This document shows positions 43,101 to 56,427 of a DNA stretch of 64,000 bases, one piece after another. A program made the translations under genes and the position numbers. The stretch's first letter is position 1, and every line of letters starts with the position of its first letter. The stretch comes from Dipetalonema caudispina (lineage: Eukaryota > Nematoda > Chromadorea > Rhabditida > Onchocercidae): contig JABVXV010000203.1 of the NCBI GenBank assembly GCA_013365325.1, positions 1 through 64,000 of the forward strand. Direction: 5' to 3'. Under the pieces are notes generated by a model. It searched no databases, had not been told where the DNA came from, and saw only the letters and a program-made list of their open reading frames with translations.

Positions 43101-44581
43101 TCTACGACTATGACCCTTCTTCTTGAAATGACATTTTGTTTACCTTCGTTGGTTAACATATAGTTTACTATCGTAATTACATGTTGCTGATCGGCTTTAG
43201 GCTTCTGCCCTGGGGATATCTATTTGCTCAATTAAAACTTGTCATTTCTCAGTGTTGCATATCCATTTGTCATTAGTGTTCTCATCACAAAATATGTTTC
43301 GATAAATTTAATTGCTTTACAATTTTGAAGCGATTTTAGCTGTTCAACCGCATCAATCTGAATTTCTTTATATTCATCCCGAAATTACAGCTGAATTGTG
43401 GAGTTTTTGTATTGAATTTTAAGTTTTAATTAATTCAACAATCTCTTATGCGTTATTTTTGTAAAGGAACTTATAATTTCTTAAAATTCAAGGTGAGTTA
43501 TTTTTTGTCAAAATAGTGTGGGTCGTTTTTTGCAGAAATATAGTATCGGATTGTGTTAGGAGGCTTACAAACGTTGCGTAAATAGATATGGACTTCTTCT
43601 AGTTGAATACTTCCATCAAGATTATTGCTTGGTTATTATATGCTACAGAATCTAGTTGAAACATTTGTGGTTATTTTTGATTTTCGGGAAGTTATGTATT
43701 AACCGATTTTGACCATTTTGAACTAAGAGAGCAAGTTGACTTGTAATTCAGCAGCTGTGAAACTTTGTTAATCAAATTGCATTAGGAGAAGACATTAACT
43801 TTTCACTATTGTCAAACCCTATTCTCCAGAAGAACAGAATAGTGTAAAATCGAATAAACATCTAAGAGTAGAAAGAGTAGAATCAAAGAGTATAATCGTC
43901 TCTAAGAGTAGAATCAAATGTTTGTAATGGCTACTCGTTTCTGAATTTGTCTTCTGTACATTTTTCTTTTTTCCAAATTCTGATACCATTTGTTTTTCCT
44001 GGTTTTCATATTTTTGTGATTTTATAGTTCATATTTAACCTTAATTCATTTTTTTCATTTTCAGCATTAAAAGATGAAACAGCAAAGTCGATCGACGAAA
44101 GGAGCGAAGGACCCGTTTCATTAAATAATGATGATAATCATGGTGATGATGATTATGATTATGAAGAGGATGAAAATGCATTAACATCGTGTTGCCACTT
44201 AAATTCTGTTATAGATGATATTCCAGTCACACCGAAAAGGCCATATAGATTGTTGGATCCATCAAAGTAAATATTACCTTTATTTCCTAAGAAAATTGCT
44301 ATTTCCATTGTTTGCTTCAATGTTTGCAAATAGACAAAGAAACTTGCAAATTGTCTGTTTGAAATTCTAAAATTATACACTCAAAGTAATAACTTTATTC
44401 TAATTGGTGTTTCTTAATCTTAAAGATATCTTTCTTTTTTTTTTCTATAATTCCAATCCTGAGCTTTGATTTCAGCCCGTCTATATTCAACGAAGTATTG
44501 GCTGTTTCGGCTGGTATCGCAGCACTGGGAGTTGGCATATACGTAGTATATCAGTTTGTTAAGCATCGATCTGCCCCGTGA
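37101..44581 (+). CDS. Tail-anchored single-PDZ protein (SYNJ2BP/OMP25-like domain)
   Basis: Ten exons join in phase to 441 residues: 37101-37200, 38261-38454, 39063-39131, 39343-39418, 39718-39854, 39946-40062, 42274-42457, 42656-42796, 44065-44266, 44476-44581. A basic N-terminal part (about 1-130) is followed by one PDZ domain at about 138-228: ENGEFGFNIVGGKDQEY (carboxylate loop GFNI), GIFVSRIRNGGSA, GDRIISVNGV and THDDAVQIL. A Ser-rich and then acidic linker (with a run of Asp residues near 375) leads to a C-terminal hydrophobic segment, VLAVSAGIAALGVGIYVVY, ending FVKHRSAP. In SYNJ2BP the same order, PDZ then tail anchor, places the protein on the outer mitochondrial membrane; that protein is only about 145 residues, so this is at most a distant or extended relative. 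Exon 8 is symmetric in phase and could be skipped. Candidate AATAAA signals lie at 45133-45138 and 45328-45333. Confidence 0.82.
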
Positions 44582-45762
44582 ACACTTCATTCTGTATTGT
44601 AATGAAGTACTGAGCAATTTTCGTATTCACTGGCATGATTCATCTTCAAGAAGTGTTGTGTATAGAGAAAATTAAGCATACTACTCAGGTGAATACTTCC
44701 CCCGATCGCAATCATAAGTACCGAATCACGGCTTTGATGTGATAGTTTAATCCGAAAAATGTCTATGAAAACCAGCATTCTATCTCCCATTTGTAACGCT
44801 TAAAGCTGCAGAAATAGCCGTAAATACCATATTGAAAAAATTGAGCGCTTATTTCGGTGATGTAAAACTAAATATTTTTTTGATGTTTGCTTGCTCAGTT
44901 ATTTGAATTCGTATTCGGGTTCTTTGCTTTTTTGTCTTTCTTCATTCATATGTATAAAACAATGTTTTGGATGAGTTTCCCTGATCTACTTTGAAATTTA
45001 AATTTAAATTCGGTAGTTGTAATAACCTGACAAGCGATCTGTATGTTTTAATTCTCAGTTGAAACTTACCTTTTTTGAACTTTTTTTACGTTATGTTTGA
45101 ATTTCATCTAGTATTAAAGATCGGTTTCTTACAATAAATTTCCTTTGATTCTATGGTTTTATTAAAATTGTTTAAAAAGTCTTTCTTATATTCTTTGTAG
45201 TGAGGTTTTTACGAATGAATGAAGATTTTATATTCTTTTTTTATGTTTGTGTATGTGAAATATTTTGAAATTCAAAAGTTCCCTCGGCAGTTATTTGAAT
45301 GCTTTGTCCTCTCTATTACTAGTTTTGAATAAATTTTATTTGTTTGAATGGATATCTTTTTTTCATAAAAGATTTGTTGAAGTTAGTCCAATAGGTCTAC
45401 ATTTTTCGTTCTGTCATAATTTCTTCCACAGGAATTCATCCTAATAAAGTTATTTAGTTTTCTCAACTATTAATCACGGGAAAACTTTTTAAGTAATGAA
45501 TGAAATAAGTGATATTTGAGTTATTGGATACCGTAATATATAAATAACATCAGAGTCTCTTGTAACCTTCCGAAGATAGATTATGCTTCAAACTAAATTC
45601 TGCTTGTTTCTTAGATTTCCGAAATTACGTTTATTTTTTCGAATTTCGTAAAATATTGAAAAGACACCAATTGAACCAGTACATTTCACGTATTCTGATT
45701 TTCAAACTATTCTTTTCTAGAATCAACCGATCAGAATTCGTGTGCAATGAGATTTAGTATTA
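44582..45762. other. Intergenic between the PDZ gene and TRNT1
   Basis: 3'UTR of the PDZ gene and 5' flank of TRNT1. A TTTTCTAG acceptor at 45713-45720 lies 42 bases before the TRNT1 ATG and is its likely trans-splice site. No other gene is seen. Confidence 0.5.
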
Positions 45763-48700
45763 ATGAAAGAACACTGCTTGAGATATTTGTTAATACCAAT
45801 TCGAAATATCACTGGCAAACTGATAATCGTTCCAAAAATGATTTCTGAACCCATCGTACCGATCATCCAGAAAATTGATACGCCTCAATTTAAGGAACTT
45901 TTTACACCTGGACTTGTTAAACTTAATGATCTCTTCAAGAAGAATAATTTTCAATTACGGTAAGTAATTATTTCATGTTTAAACTATCACAATGTTTTCT
46001 ACATCCTACATTGATATCTTTACCTTGCAATAATTTATCCACACTTTACACTATATTATTCCCATTCTATGCTTTGTATCATCTTCTGTTATTGGTATAG
46101 AGGGTAAAATTTTGATTAACATCTGTTTTCATCTCCAGTCATTTCCATAAATAGTTCAGATGTATATACTTACATTTTGTTGTATCTGAATTCAATACTT
46201 AATATTAGTTGTAGCAATAACAATAGAAGTATATTTAGTAAGAATTATTTGAATCAATATGAGGATAGGGATTAATTTTATCTGTTAACTTGTTAAGGAA
46301 AAATATAATGTATAATTCTAGTCATTTCAATTATTTTTGCTCCCTTAGATTTTAAAATTTCAAGTTGTGTTTTTTTTTTTTTTTTTTTAATTTTATTCTC
46401 CTTTAACTTTATATCTTTTCTTTTCACAGTATGGCTGGTGGTGCAGTTCGCGATCTACTAATGGGTATAAAACCATCTGATGTTGATTTTGCTACAAATG
46501 CAACGCCAGAGGAAATGAAGGTTAGTTCGTCAGTTTGCTATAATTAGCAATGCTAATCAAAAATGATTAGATTTTTTGGTGTATTATTCGTTTAATCTCA
46601 AAAAATAGAAATGAAATATTAGACTTTATGGAATCGATATGATTAGGGAGCGAGAAAATGTTTTGGCTTTATCAGTTCACTAACGATAGGTTTAAAAATT
46701 AAGGATTATTAATTGAATTATACGAAGTAAAAGATATATCAATTGATGCTTCAAATTTTGTGCTTTTGTTGAAATAATTTCATTTCAAACAGATTTCTTG
46801 CTTCAGAAATTATTTGTCCGGGAAGGTATTAGAATGTTGAATAAAAATGGTGAAGAACATGGGACGATTACTTGTCGTATCGATGATAAGGAAAATTTTG
46901 AAGTTACAACTTTAAGGCTTGTAAATTCTTAATATTGTGTGACATATTACCCATCAGTTAATGTTAGACGTTGCTGATGCTGATAGTAACTGTAATATGA
47001 GTGTACAAGAAAGCATATTATCGACTTTCGCACTTCTGTGTTGTAAATCTCTTCAAATATTAATGTCTTTTTTTTAATAAAAACAAGCTATCTTACTAGC
47101 CTTCTAATAGATTCTTAATTTATGGTAACTTTTGCACTTAACAGTTCATACCTGCTTCTAAACGGGCAAGATTTTGCTGTTACATATAGATTACTTACCA
47201 TGCTTATTTCAGGATTGATGTTGTTTGTGATGGACGTCGAGCAAAAATTGAATTTACAACCAGTTGGCAGCTCGATGCAAACAGACGTGACCTGACTGTT
47301 AATTCACTTTTCTTAGGCAAGTTAATTCTTTTACCCCTGACACCTTTTTCTACAATACAAATTTAGTTCTTAAAAAAAATTCATACTAAATTTCTCTTGC
47401 TAATTTTCCATCCATTGATTGGAATGCTTTGATTTCTTGGAATTTCAACTGGAGCATATCATTTCTTTTAGATTTGGATGGCACCGTTATTGACTATTTC
47501 GGTGGGATAAAAGATTTGGAAAAACGGCGAATTGTTTTTGTAGGCGATGCAAATCGAAGGATTCAGGTTTTTCATCGATCTTTAAATTGATCGGTTTTTC
47601 GATATCGTACATGTAGTTAAAATTAAAAATTTATTCTTTCAAATCTTTACTACTACCATTATTCAATCATTATGACATGTTATAATAGATAATGCTCTTT
47701 TCTAGGAAGATTATTTGAGGATATTGCGATATTTCCGCTTTTTTGGTCGATTAGCTCTAGATGGTGAAGCACACGAAAAAGCGACATTGGATGCTATTAT
47801 TTCAAATGGTGGTGGTTTGAAAGTCAGTTCATTTTTTGCAGTCGAAATGTTATTAGTTATGTTAAAATAGTTGTGATTTAGGATAAGGAGATTCACAATA
47901 ACTCGAATTTAATTTATAATATATTTTTCAAATATATTGTTCGTAAGTTCATCCGCAATATTTTGAAGTGTAACTTTAAAGTGGGAATTATTGCTCGAAT
48001 CTTCTCTTCTCACTGCAAATGATTTCAATCGATCAGTTTCATAATCCTGCAAGTTTTTGGCACGATATCTTGGTAGGACTAGTAGTGCAGCCGTTCCAAT
48101 TCCGTCCGTCGTGAACAATTATACTTTCCTTGTCCGAAAGATATGAATCGAATGACTAAAGAATTGAAGAATTCAAAGATTTATATCCATGATTTTTTAA
48201 GAATGTAAGTGGTGAACGAATATGGATGGAATTGAAGAAAATTTGTGTTGGCCGTTTGGGTGGTGCAGTATTAACAACAATGCTAAAACGATGTAATCTA
48301 GGTTCCTTATTGGGACTTCCGGAAAATGCGGATACAACATACTTCTGTAATTTGCACAAACGTTACTACCCAAAAATAGAAGCTATGACCTTATTATCGT
48401 CATTATTCAGTGAAATGGAACAAATTGAAATATTTCACAAGAGGTTATTTACTTCCTAGATTAATTCTAGAAAATTTTAATTTCTAAAAGAAATTAGGAA
48501 CCAAAAACTAGTTTAGGATAAATTCATTACTTGAAGTTGAAACCAATCTACCTATCTGTTCAATGAGTGGATTTTACACTTTTTCAACTAAAATTATTTA
48601 CTAATATACGTATTTAACACTGTTATCTCAAGCGTTATCATTTTCTGAAGAATAGTGGTACCATTTGAAATGCTAATGTAATTTTTTTGTCGAGGTGAAC

Positions 48701-49944
48701 TGGAAATAAAATATTAACTGGGTGAATAATCAGTCTTCATCGGTTTACATTAATCTTCAATATATAATAAATTGGAAATAATTTTTATGTAAATTCAAGT
48801 ACGTAGAGCAAATGGAACAAAGTACTAAACGTTTTTTAACTCCGACAGTTTACTGACTTTTCATGTAGGTAAATGCGTTTTGATTTAATCAACCTGATAA
48901 ATTTTGTGATTTTTGATCGTAATGTTTCAGTTTTTTTTTTCAGCAATAATGCGTTTTTCAAGCCACTGAAAAATCTTTTCCTTTCTCATTGGCTTACCCG
49001 ATACTTGATCAAAGTCTTATCACCATGAGTGGAATTCTGTGAATTACTCAATAAAACAAAGTTTACGGCAGATGCTTTTTTTTCCAGATGCAAATTATCG
49101 TATGCCGAGAAAACTTTGGCCGAATTTATTGTGGAACATCGTGATGAGGCAAGAAAGAATGCCAAGTCAATTTTGTTTTTCCAAAATATCTTATTGAACG
49201 AAGAACGATTGCACAAGTTCACAAGTGGTTTTTTTTTTTCCTTCTCATTTTGAGATATATAAGTTTTAAGATATATTGAAGTAAATGTCTTTGAAATTAG
49301 AATGTTTTCATGGTTTATATCAAATGAATGAATATCCAGGAAAGAAAGTTCAAACAAGCCGAGAAAAAGTGATAGAATTAGCAAAATATGTAATGGCTGA
49401 TGATGATCTGATCAACGAATTGAGTATTTGGAAAACGCCAACATTTCCAGTCAACGGTGTTGATTTGATGCATAATAATGTTCCACCTGGAGCACATGTT
49501 AAACAGATTCTTAATCATCTTTTTAAAATTTGGATCGAAGTATGTTTGATTTGAATTTTCTATATTTGTTAGAAATTAATCAACTTTTATCTCCTTCAGA
49601 CATTTTGGTCTTCCTGACTTCCTCATTGGCACGTGTAATTTTAAATATAATAGATGATTTATGTTAAAAATTTTATGCTTTGAGAAAATTAACTGAAACG
49701 AAGTACGATCTGGTTCTTTCAAATTCTCTTCTGTAAGATATAATTTACAACATATTTAATATTTCCAATTTAGAATTTGTAAAATTAATCTGAGCAGAAA
49801 TCCTCGAAATTGAATACGAATTCGTTATAGAGTGGATGGATGATGAGCAAGGAAGAATTGTTGAAACATGTCAATGATGTTGAATGGAATAATGAGAAAA
49901 TTCGTTCAGCAAACAAACGGAAGCATAGCTCCGATACTAGATGA
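45763..49944 (+). CDS. TRNT1: CCA-adding tRNA nucleotidyltransferase (TRNT1)
   Basis: Ten exons join to 482 residues: 45763-45959, 46430-46520, 46807-46916, 47213-47316, 47472-47566, 47706-47822, 48202-48443, 49088-49227, 49301-49539, 49831-49944. The enzyme adds CCA to tRNA 3' ends in cytosol and mitochondria. Class II motifs are present in order: [10 protein letters not shown], the metal-binding DVDFAT (about 82), [48 protein letters not shown] and [11 protein letters not shown]. The tail has TFPVNGVDL and SKEELLKHV as in human TRNT1 (434 residues). About 45 N-terminal residues, with few acidic ones at the start, could be a mitochondrial targeting sequence. Introns 3 and 4 must use GC donors (AG|GCTTGT and AG|GCAAGT) to keep frame. 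The exon 8 to 9 junction (weak donor at 49228) is the least certain. An AATAAA lies at 50018-50023. Confidence 0.93.
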
Positions 49945-50017
49945 TACTAAGTTTGGAAGGAAGAAAAAAGATATATGTATATATATATACTCTGATTTTT
50001 TTTTTTCCTGTCATTTT

Positions 50018-50023
50018 AATAAA
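50018..50023 (+). terminator. Candidate poly(A) signal of TRNT1
   Basis: AATAAA hexamer 74 bases past the TRNT1 stop. Confidence 0.55.
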
Positions 50024-50481
50024 GATATTTGCATCATTTGATCATGCTTTCGCAGAGTCATTTCAAATATCAGAAATTTAAATTTTCGAATGGGTAAATC
50101 GGAATTCTGCTGTGTTATAAGAAAAAGTGAGGACATTTTAAATTTCGTTTTATTTCCCCAAGTAAACAAACATGAAATAGCACGGCACAATTATACGTAG
50201 TGTTGATTTCAGGACATACTGATGCATAGAAGTTGGAATGTTGCTTTTTAAAAAAAGAGTTGAGTCCAATAAGATTAGATAGGAGCTTATAGGGACCACC
50301 TATATTTGCAATTAAGTTTAGGTCATCAAATAAGTAGTTAAGCGTATTAGCTGCTACGAGATCGCCACTAATTCGGAATAAGAGAAGTGAAAGAAGTATA
50401 ATTGTAATACGGAATAGGAGGTGGAATTTAGTTCGGTTTGCTGGGAAACTTTTTTTATGAAGATGTTTCTCCTATAAGTTT

Positions 50482-50817
50482 GTGGTAATAGATCTAAACA
50501 GAAAAATTTTTATGCAAGAACAAAGGAGCATAGTAAAGAGTAAACAATATCAATACAATTTTATGAGTAATTTATCAAACATCAGTATGAATACATCGCA
50601 GCATTTTTCGAATCGAAGCGCAGTGAAACATAATTTTTTGGAAAAAAGTAATTTCGAGAAAATCTTAAATGCTTTCTCAGAAACTGATTTGACAAGAAGT
50701 GACCCAGTTTTTTTTGCCATTAAAGATTGTATAGAAGAATATAATCTAACAGAGTACTTCTATAATTTCGCATTCTTTCCTTTTACCTGCAGCAGAGTTC
50801 ATCACATCCCTCACTAA
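50482..50817 (+). CDS. Unrecognised open frame, 111 residues
   Basis: A single uninterrupted frame between the convergent TRNT1 and spastin genes. It begins MVIDLNRKIFMQEQRSIVK; an inner Met at the MSNLSN segment is also possible. The middle part (FEKILNAFSETDLTR, then FFAIKDCIEEYNLTEYF) has a protein-like mix of charged and hydrophobic residues, while the end is rich in Phe and Cys and looks less real. No domain, signal peptide or membrane segment is recognised. It could be a terminal exon, a relic or chance; the 3'UTR of one neighbour may overlap it. Confidence 0.25.
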   Translation: MVIDLNRKIFMQEQRSIVKSKQYQYNFMSNLSNISMNTSQHFSNRSAVKHNFLEKSNFEKILNAFSETDLTRSDPVFFAIKDCIEEYNLTEYFYNFAFFPFTCSRVHHIPH

Positions 50818-51130
50818 GAAGAATTCAGCTAGGGATATTTCACCGGTCAGAAGAATATTCGAGTGATAGAGCAAACTTAAATCCAAAAACTAAGATTAAT
50901 TCAACGAATAAAACTATTTGCTAGTTCGTCAAATTTTTCAATCAAAAATACCTAAATAAGTGAGAAACCAATACGCCAACCAGCAAGATGCAAATCAGTT
51001 TCGTGTACATATGCTTGTCACACATTACAAAAAACCCAAAGATTCAACAAAATACAACTAAAACTTGGAAAATTAACAAAAAGGTGGGAAAAAAAAAGTG
51101 ATAAGCTATACATTCTTCATAAATGCCATT
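50818..51130. other. 3' flank of spastin, no gene seen
   Basis: Short stretch past the spastin stop on the minus strand. No AATAAA on the minus strand was seen close to the stop. Confidence 0.5.
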
Positions 51131-54100
51131 TCAGTCGAACTGTCCAGTTGTTGCCGCATATTTCCGCAACTTCTGTAACATCTGCTCATTTGTTGAAGGT
51201 TTGATAGCTTTCATTGCAATTTCAAAATCATGCAATGTTATCGGGCGAATTTCCGTACTAGCCAAATTCTTTATATCTTTACGGGATAGATCACGAATTG
51301 GTACCATTGCTGCTTCACGACAAAGTGCAACCAGATCTGAATTGGAGTACCCATGTGTCCATTCGGCCAGAATTCTGAAAATCTGGCTTCAGATACCACC
51401 ATTAGGTGATTAACTCAATAAAATTCGGTATTTTGAACTTAAAATGTTCAGGAATAGTTGGGAGCTTTGACTCCCAGTCTACACTGTCTACTAACAAAAC
51501 TCTGTAGTGATTCCATTATTCTGGCACAATTATTCCTTTCAGAAATAGAAATAAACAAAAGGTTGGATTACTTCGTTGTCTCGTACATTGTTTATTAATC
51601 ATTAAAATTTATACCAATTCAATTTCAAAAAAAAAAGCACTGTTTATAAAAAAATTAAGTCTTGATTAAATTTCTTTTCGACCACGGTTAGGGGTAAAAA
51701 GGGCAAACATTCCAGAACTGCTTCCACAAAAAAAAGAAAAAAATGAAGCAAGGAAAACCTGCTTACTAGGTAAAAAAGAGTGCTAACTGGAGAGTAAAGT
51801 AACTTCAGTTAATGAAAACGATAGGTTACTTCAATTAAAATCGGATTTCGGGAACTTACTGCCTTTGTGAAAGACTCAGTTCGAATGAAGTTTTCGTTTT
51901 CTCGAGCAATAATATGATTAGTTTAATACGTGCTACTGCATTTGGTACATCGATGAGAATTCGTTTTGGAAATCGGCGTAGAACGGCTGAATCGAGCTCC
52001 TCAGGACGATTCGTTGCACCAATTACCAGTAAACGATCATTCTTTGATGATAACATACCATCCATTTGAATTAGGAATTCCGTTTTCATACGTCTAGAAA
52101 CCTGAAATTAAAAAGGCATTTCATTGATTTCAAAGTTCAAAATTTCAAGTATGAGGCCAATGAATTCAAACATGGATATTTAGGATTACGATTTTAGATC
52201 TAATACACTAACTAGATTCAAGATGACGCATCAAAAACTTATAATAATTGTTAGTAAAATATTCTGAACGAACCTCAGTTTCCTTTTCATTGCGTTCACA
52301 CAGAATAGAGTCAATTTCATCAATGAATATGATTGTTGGTTGCCCATTACGGGCAATTTGAAATAAAGCACGAACAATTTTTTCAGCATCACCAACCCAT
52401 TTTGAGGTTAGTGAAGCTGCCGAAACATTCAGGAACATTGTTGAACCGCATTCTGCAGCTACAGCACGAGCCTGAAATTTGATCTATTAAAACTAAAAAA
52501 TTTCAGAAATTCCAAACATATAGATAGATAAATTATAACAGACTGAAAAACGTAACGTGTACATATTGACAGTCATTGAATATGCTTATAAATTTTAAAT
52601 TTTAGGAGAAAAATTAAAAAATGCATCAGAACAAATTTACCAGCAATGTTTTGCCATTTCCTGGCGGACCAAATAGCAAAATTCCCTGCGCAGGTTGACG
52701 AAGACCAGAAAATAAGGATGGATTAACAGTTGGTAAAATAACCGTTTCTTCCAGGGCACGTTTGGCTGTTTCAGCACCTACAATATCACTCATCCTTACA
52801 TCATCTTGATTCAAAATTTCATTCAGCAGCGGTCCACCAAATTTGTCATCGACACCTCTTAAGAGATTGTTCCGAGTACGCGCATCCTGAAAAGCACAGT
52901 AAAGTTTGGATGAAGCAAACATTCTTGACTTAAGCACTTCAAATAACTGAATGATGAGATTATAACAAAAGATAATAAGAGGTTGGAAAAAGGAGACAAT
53001 AAGCTACGGACGTTTGTTTTTAATAAAAAAAATAAAATTCATTAGTTCCAGAAGATTCTCTTCTACAACTCCGAGTGGTTCTAGGCAATCTTATAAATTC
53101 ATCTTTTTTCATTTCCTAGAAAAACGTCTTACATATAAAACAACAATATTCATTTAAACAACAAATATCTTTTGTAACATTACCTTATCATTTGTTTCTT
53201 ACTTATTCCACTCTCTCTTTATTATTACAGATCAATCTTTCACATTTTGATTGGATTTGAGAAATATTCTTCCCATACTCAACAAAATCCAAAATTAAAT
53301 TGTACCCACTCACCTTTCGAATTGAAGTATAACTACTCATCTTCCTTCTCCCTTTATCTCTCTCCCTATTTCCCCTTCAATTATTAGGAATTCTTTCCAA
53401 ACAAGTTCACAAATTATAAACAACAACTCACCAAATGATTGATGCCTTTCTTTTCGGAACTGACACACCCTCCGGATACTTGGACTGATTGCGGTTTGCT
53501 AACTGAAGGTGGAACAAACTGAACAGGCCTACGTTGTAAATTTCGATTCCCTGTCGATGGGAACATTTTTTCTGAACGAGTAAATTTTCAGTTATCAACA
53601 GAATTATATGCCGAGAATACATCACCACTGAATTAAATTTTGTAACTCCAGAACAAGGGGTTGCAGCAAACTGTTTAAACAGAGGGATGAAAAATCATTA
53701 ACACCATCGATAAAACTTGTGATTAATTTGGAAGCGGATATGCAGAAAAGAAAATCGGTTTAAAGCCGCCTAAAACTCATAAACATATGCATTACTTGTT
53801 ATAAACAATAATAATAACATTTAAGCCTACCCAGATCACTAAGTCTTCCCTTTGTTGCTTCCAAATTTCTCTTCATTGCTTCACGATGTGTTTTAACTTC
53901 ACCTCTTTTCTCAGGATGTACTCTGTCTGGTGATATTTTCAAAGCCTTCTCAAAATACTCGATACCAATACGGTATTTCTCCATCGCTGTCCTTTTCCTT
54001 TGTTCGTCTGAAAGGATTTAAATTTGGATTTATTCCATTAAAAAGGGCATTTGAATATGACTGAATTATCGCATCAATTGTAGAATGCGTATAAGATAGT

Positions 54101-56427
54101 TTTTTTTTTTTTTTTTCACATATAAATTCGTAAAATTCAGGGACCTCGATAAAGCATGGTTAATTACTTCACATTTATGTATATTAGGCAAAAATAAATT
54201 CCAAATCTGGTCTTTTAGCTACTTTACAGCTAAAGCATAAGCGTTTATTAGCTATTTCGACAATTGTTTTATTTGTCGCTGTTTACATATGAAAATGGCC
54301 AACCACAGTTCTTCTTCAGACAACGCAGTTTTAGAAATAACTAAAAACTAAGATGAAATACGGATTATATAACAACATGTAAATTTCTTACCATCATTAC
54401 TTGATATTTCATCGATCGAAACACCTTCCGTTATGAGTTGTTTTGACTTAAGATATGCCCTATTGAACGTTTCGTAATTTTGCTGCTCCAATTTCTGAGG
54501 CTGAAGCATTTTCCCTAAAATTGCGAAAAATTAGTCAAAAAGCTATAGCAATATGTTAATTAAAACGAATATTTCAAGAAAAAAAAAAAAAGAAAAGATG
54601 CCAAACAGTTTTGCAAACTATTACTCCAATGTATTTATTATTCCATAATAATTTACTCGTGAAATTTTCAAATTTTTAACAAGAAAATGCTTTCAGAAAC
54701 CATCAAAACAAAAGATATTTGAAGAAAGAGAACCATAAAAACAAAGTATTTAGACTGCAATAATGACAAGTCGTTAGATTTACAAGATCGAATGAAAAAA
54801 ATTCGTGCATCTAACATGATAAGGTTATCAAAGTTCCTTTGCCACAAGATTCAGATAATGCAAATCGTGTTTTATACATTTCACTTGTATGCTTTTACAG
54901 CTTTTATAGAACATCCATATCAAAATATTTTCCCTTCAATCATACTATCAGATAACAGTATGCCGGTATAGAGACACAGCCGGATAGATCATCAGCTTTC
55001 CGATAAGCCCTAGTTTACACTTTATTCCCCAGTTCTTTTATGTCTTGTTAACCTTTTACAACTATCTATTCAAGTGATTTTCAGTTTAGTCAGGCTTCTG
55101 GAAAAAAAAGATAGCCGATCTTCCAGATCAAAAGCGCTTGGACAAGTCGCAATTTGCGCAAGACTGCTAGGTTGGGAGTAAAATAGCATCCTTTTCTGAA
55201 CTGGACCTAATACTAGTTACAGCCAGCATTGAAAATAATCGATAATAATGCATGTACGTACCATCAATTTGAATAACTATTCGTGGGGACAAATAAGTTG
55301 CAACCGTTTTCTACGGTAACAAACGACTCAAATGATTCTTTTTTTTTTTTGCAACATTTCAATAAGTTTAATTTAAAAGTTTAAAATCTTTCTTATAAAA
55401 TATTTCAACTTAGTCAAAGTTCCAATTTAACCACTCAATCCAGTTGTTTAAATAATGCATATTTAATCAACATAAAATGATTGAAAATGATAGAAAAGAA
55501 AAAGAGAAACTGTTAATACAATATCATGTAAGTTCATCAGTAAATTTTCTAATATGTAATTCAGAAACGAAAAAACTGTAAATGTTTTCTTTAGCTAATT
55601 ACTAATCTTACATAACTGTTCCAATTTAACATATGTATTGCATAATGCACTTATATTTCATCTCTTAATAACTACTTTGATTAAAGCATTTACAATCTTT
55701 TCTTTTTTTTTTCTCTTGGAAATATTTAATTTATTTGATTTCCTGAAGATCAAAAAATAAGACAGTTACATGCTAATTCCGGATTTGATTAAATTAATAT
55801 CAGTTGTACATAGTCCCAATGTAATGCATGTATATATGGTAATAATAATATAAAATGGATTTGTGACATATGAAAATTTTACAAAACATATTCTTTATCT
55901 CCTACAAAATTATTTAATGGGAAATAAATGACTATTAGATCAGTTCAACAGTATGTTTAATTCATCTTATTCTTTATTTATAGGAAAGAAACAACTTTTC
56001 ACAGATATTACTGCAATAATCTACTCCTAACAATATAAATTTTCTGATAAAAATGTGGAAGAATGATATTTATGATTGGAAATACTCTCCTACTACCACA
56101 TGTAGGTTATTGAACTTACAATTAGCGCTGCCAAGAATACGATAAAATCGGAAATATAAATCGTGTTGCCAGAAATGTAGTAAAAATCGGAAACGTACTT
56201 CGTATCGCTAAGAACACGAGCAAATATAATGCACACTTTATGCTGCAAAGAATACAGCAAAACCGAAAATATAATACATAACCAAGGATCTTCATAAATC
56301 CGAATGAAACATATTTAACATTATCAAGAGTATAAAAGAAATAAATGTATGAAAACTTACTTTTCATATTAGCATCAACAACATCAAATGCTTTCCGTTT
56401 TCCACGTTCTACACTTCTATCATTCAT
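51131..56427 (-). CDS. spas-1: Spastin, microtubule-severing AAA ATPase
   Basis: Eight exons join in phase to 478 residues: 56427-56361, 54514-54392, 54007-53831, 53571-53432, 52886-52641, 52471-52274, 52101-51860, 51374-51131. Residues about 36-121 form an MIT domain, with [11 protein letters not shown] in its middle helix. A basic linker (about 122-170) is followed by the AAA module: Walker A GPPGNGKT, pore-region sequence [15 protein letters not shown], Walker [11 protein letters not shown], sensor 1 GATNRPEEL, arginine fingers RRF and the C-terminal [20 protein letters not shown] typical of the meiotic clade (spastin, katanin, fidgetin). The MIT domain and the SRRMKTEFL segment favour spastin. 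In the family a hexamer pulls tubulin tails to cut microtubules. The hydrophobic hairpin of the long human isoform is absent, as in the short isoform. The first intron (about 1.8 kb) is the longest. Confidence 0.94.

Noticed and set aside
52745..53023. Reading 53.0-53.4 kb on the minus strand as spastin coding sequence
   Set aside because: The exon ends at 52886 at a TTTCAG acceptor in phase with the linker exon at 53432-53571; the sequence between is AT-rich intron with stops.
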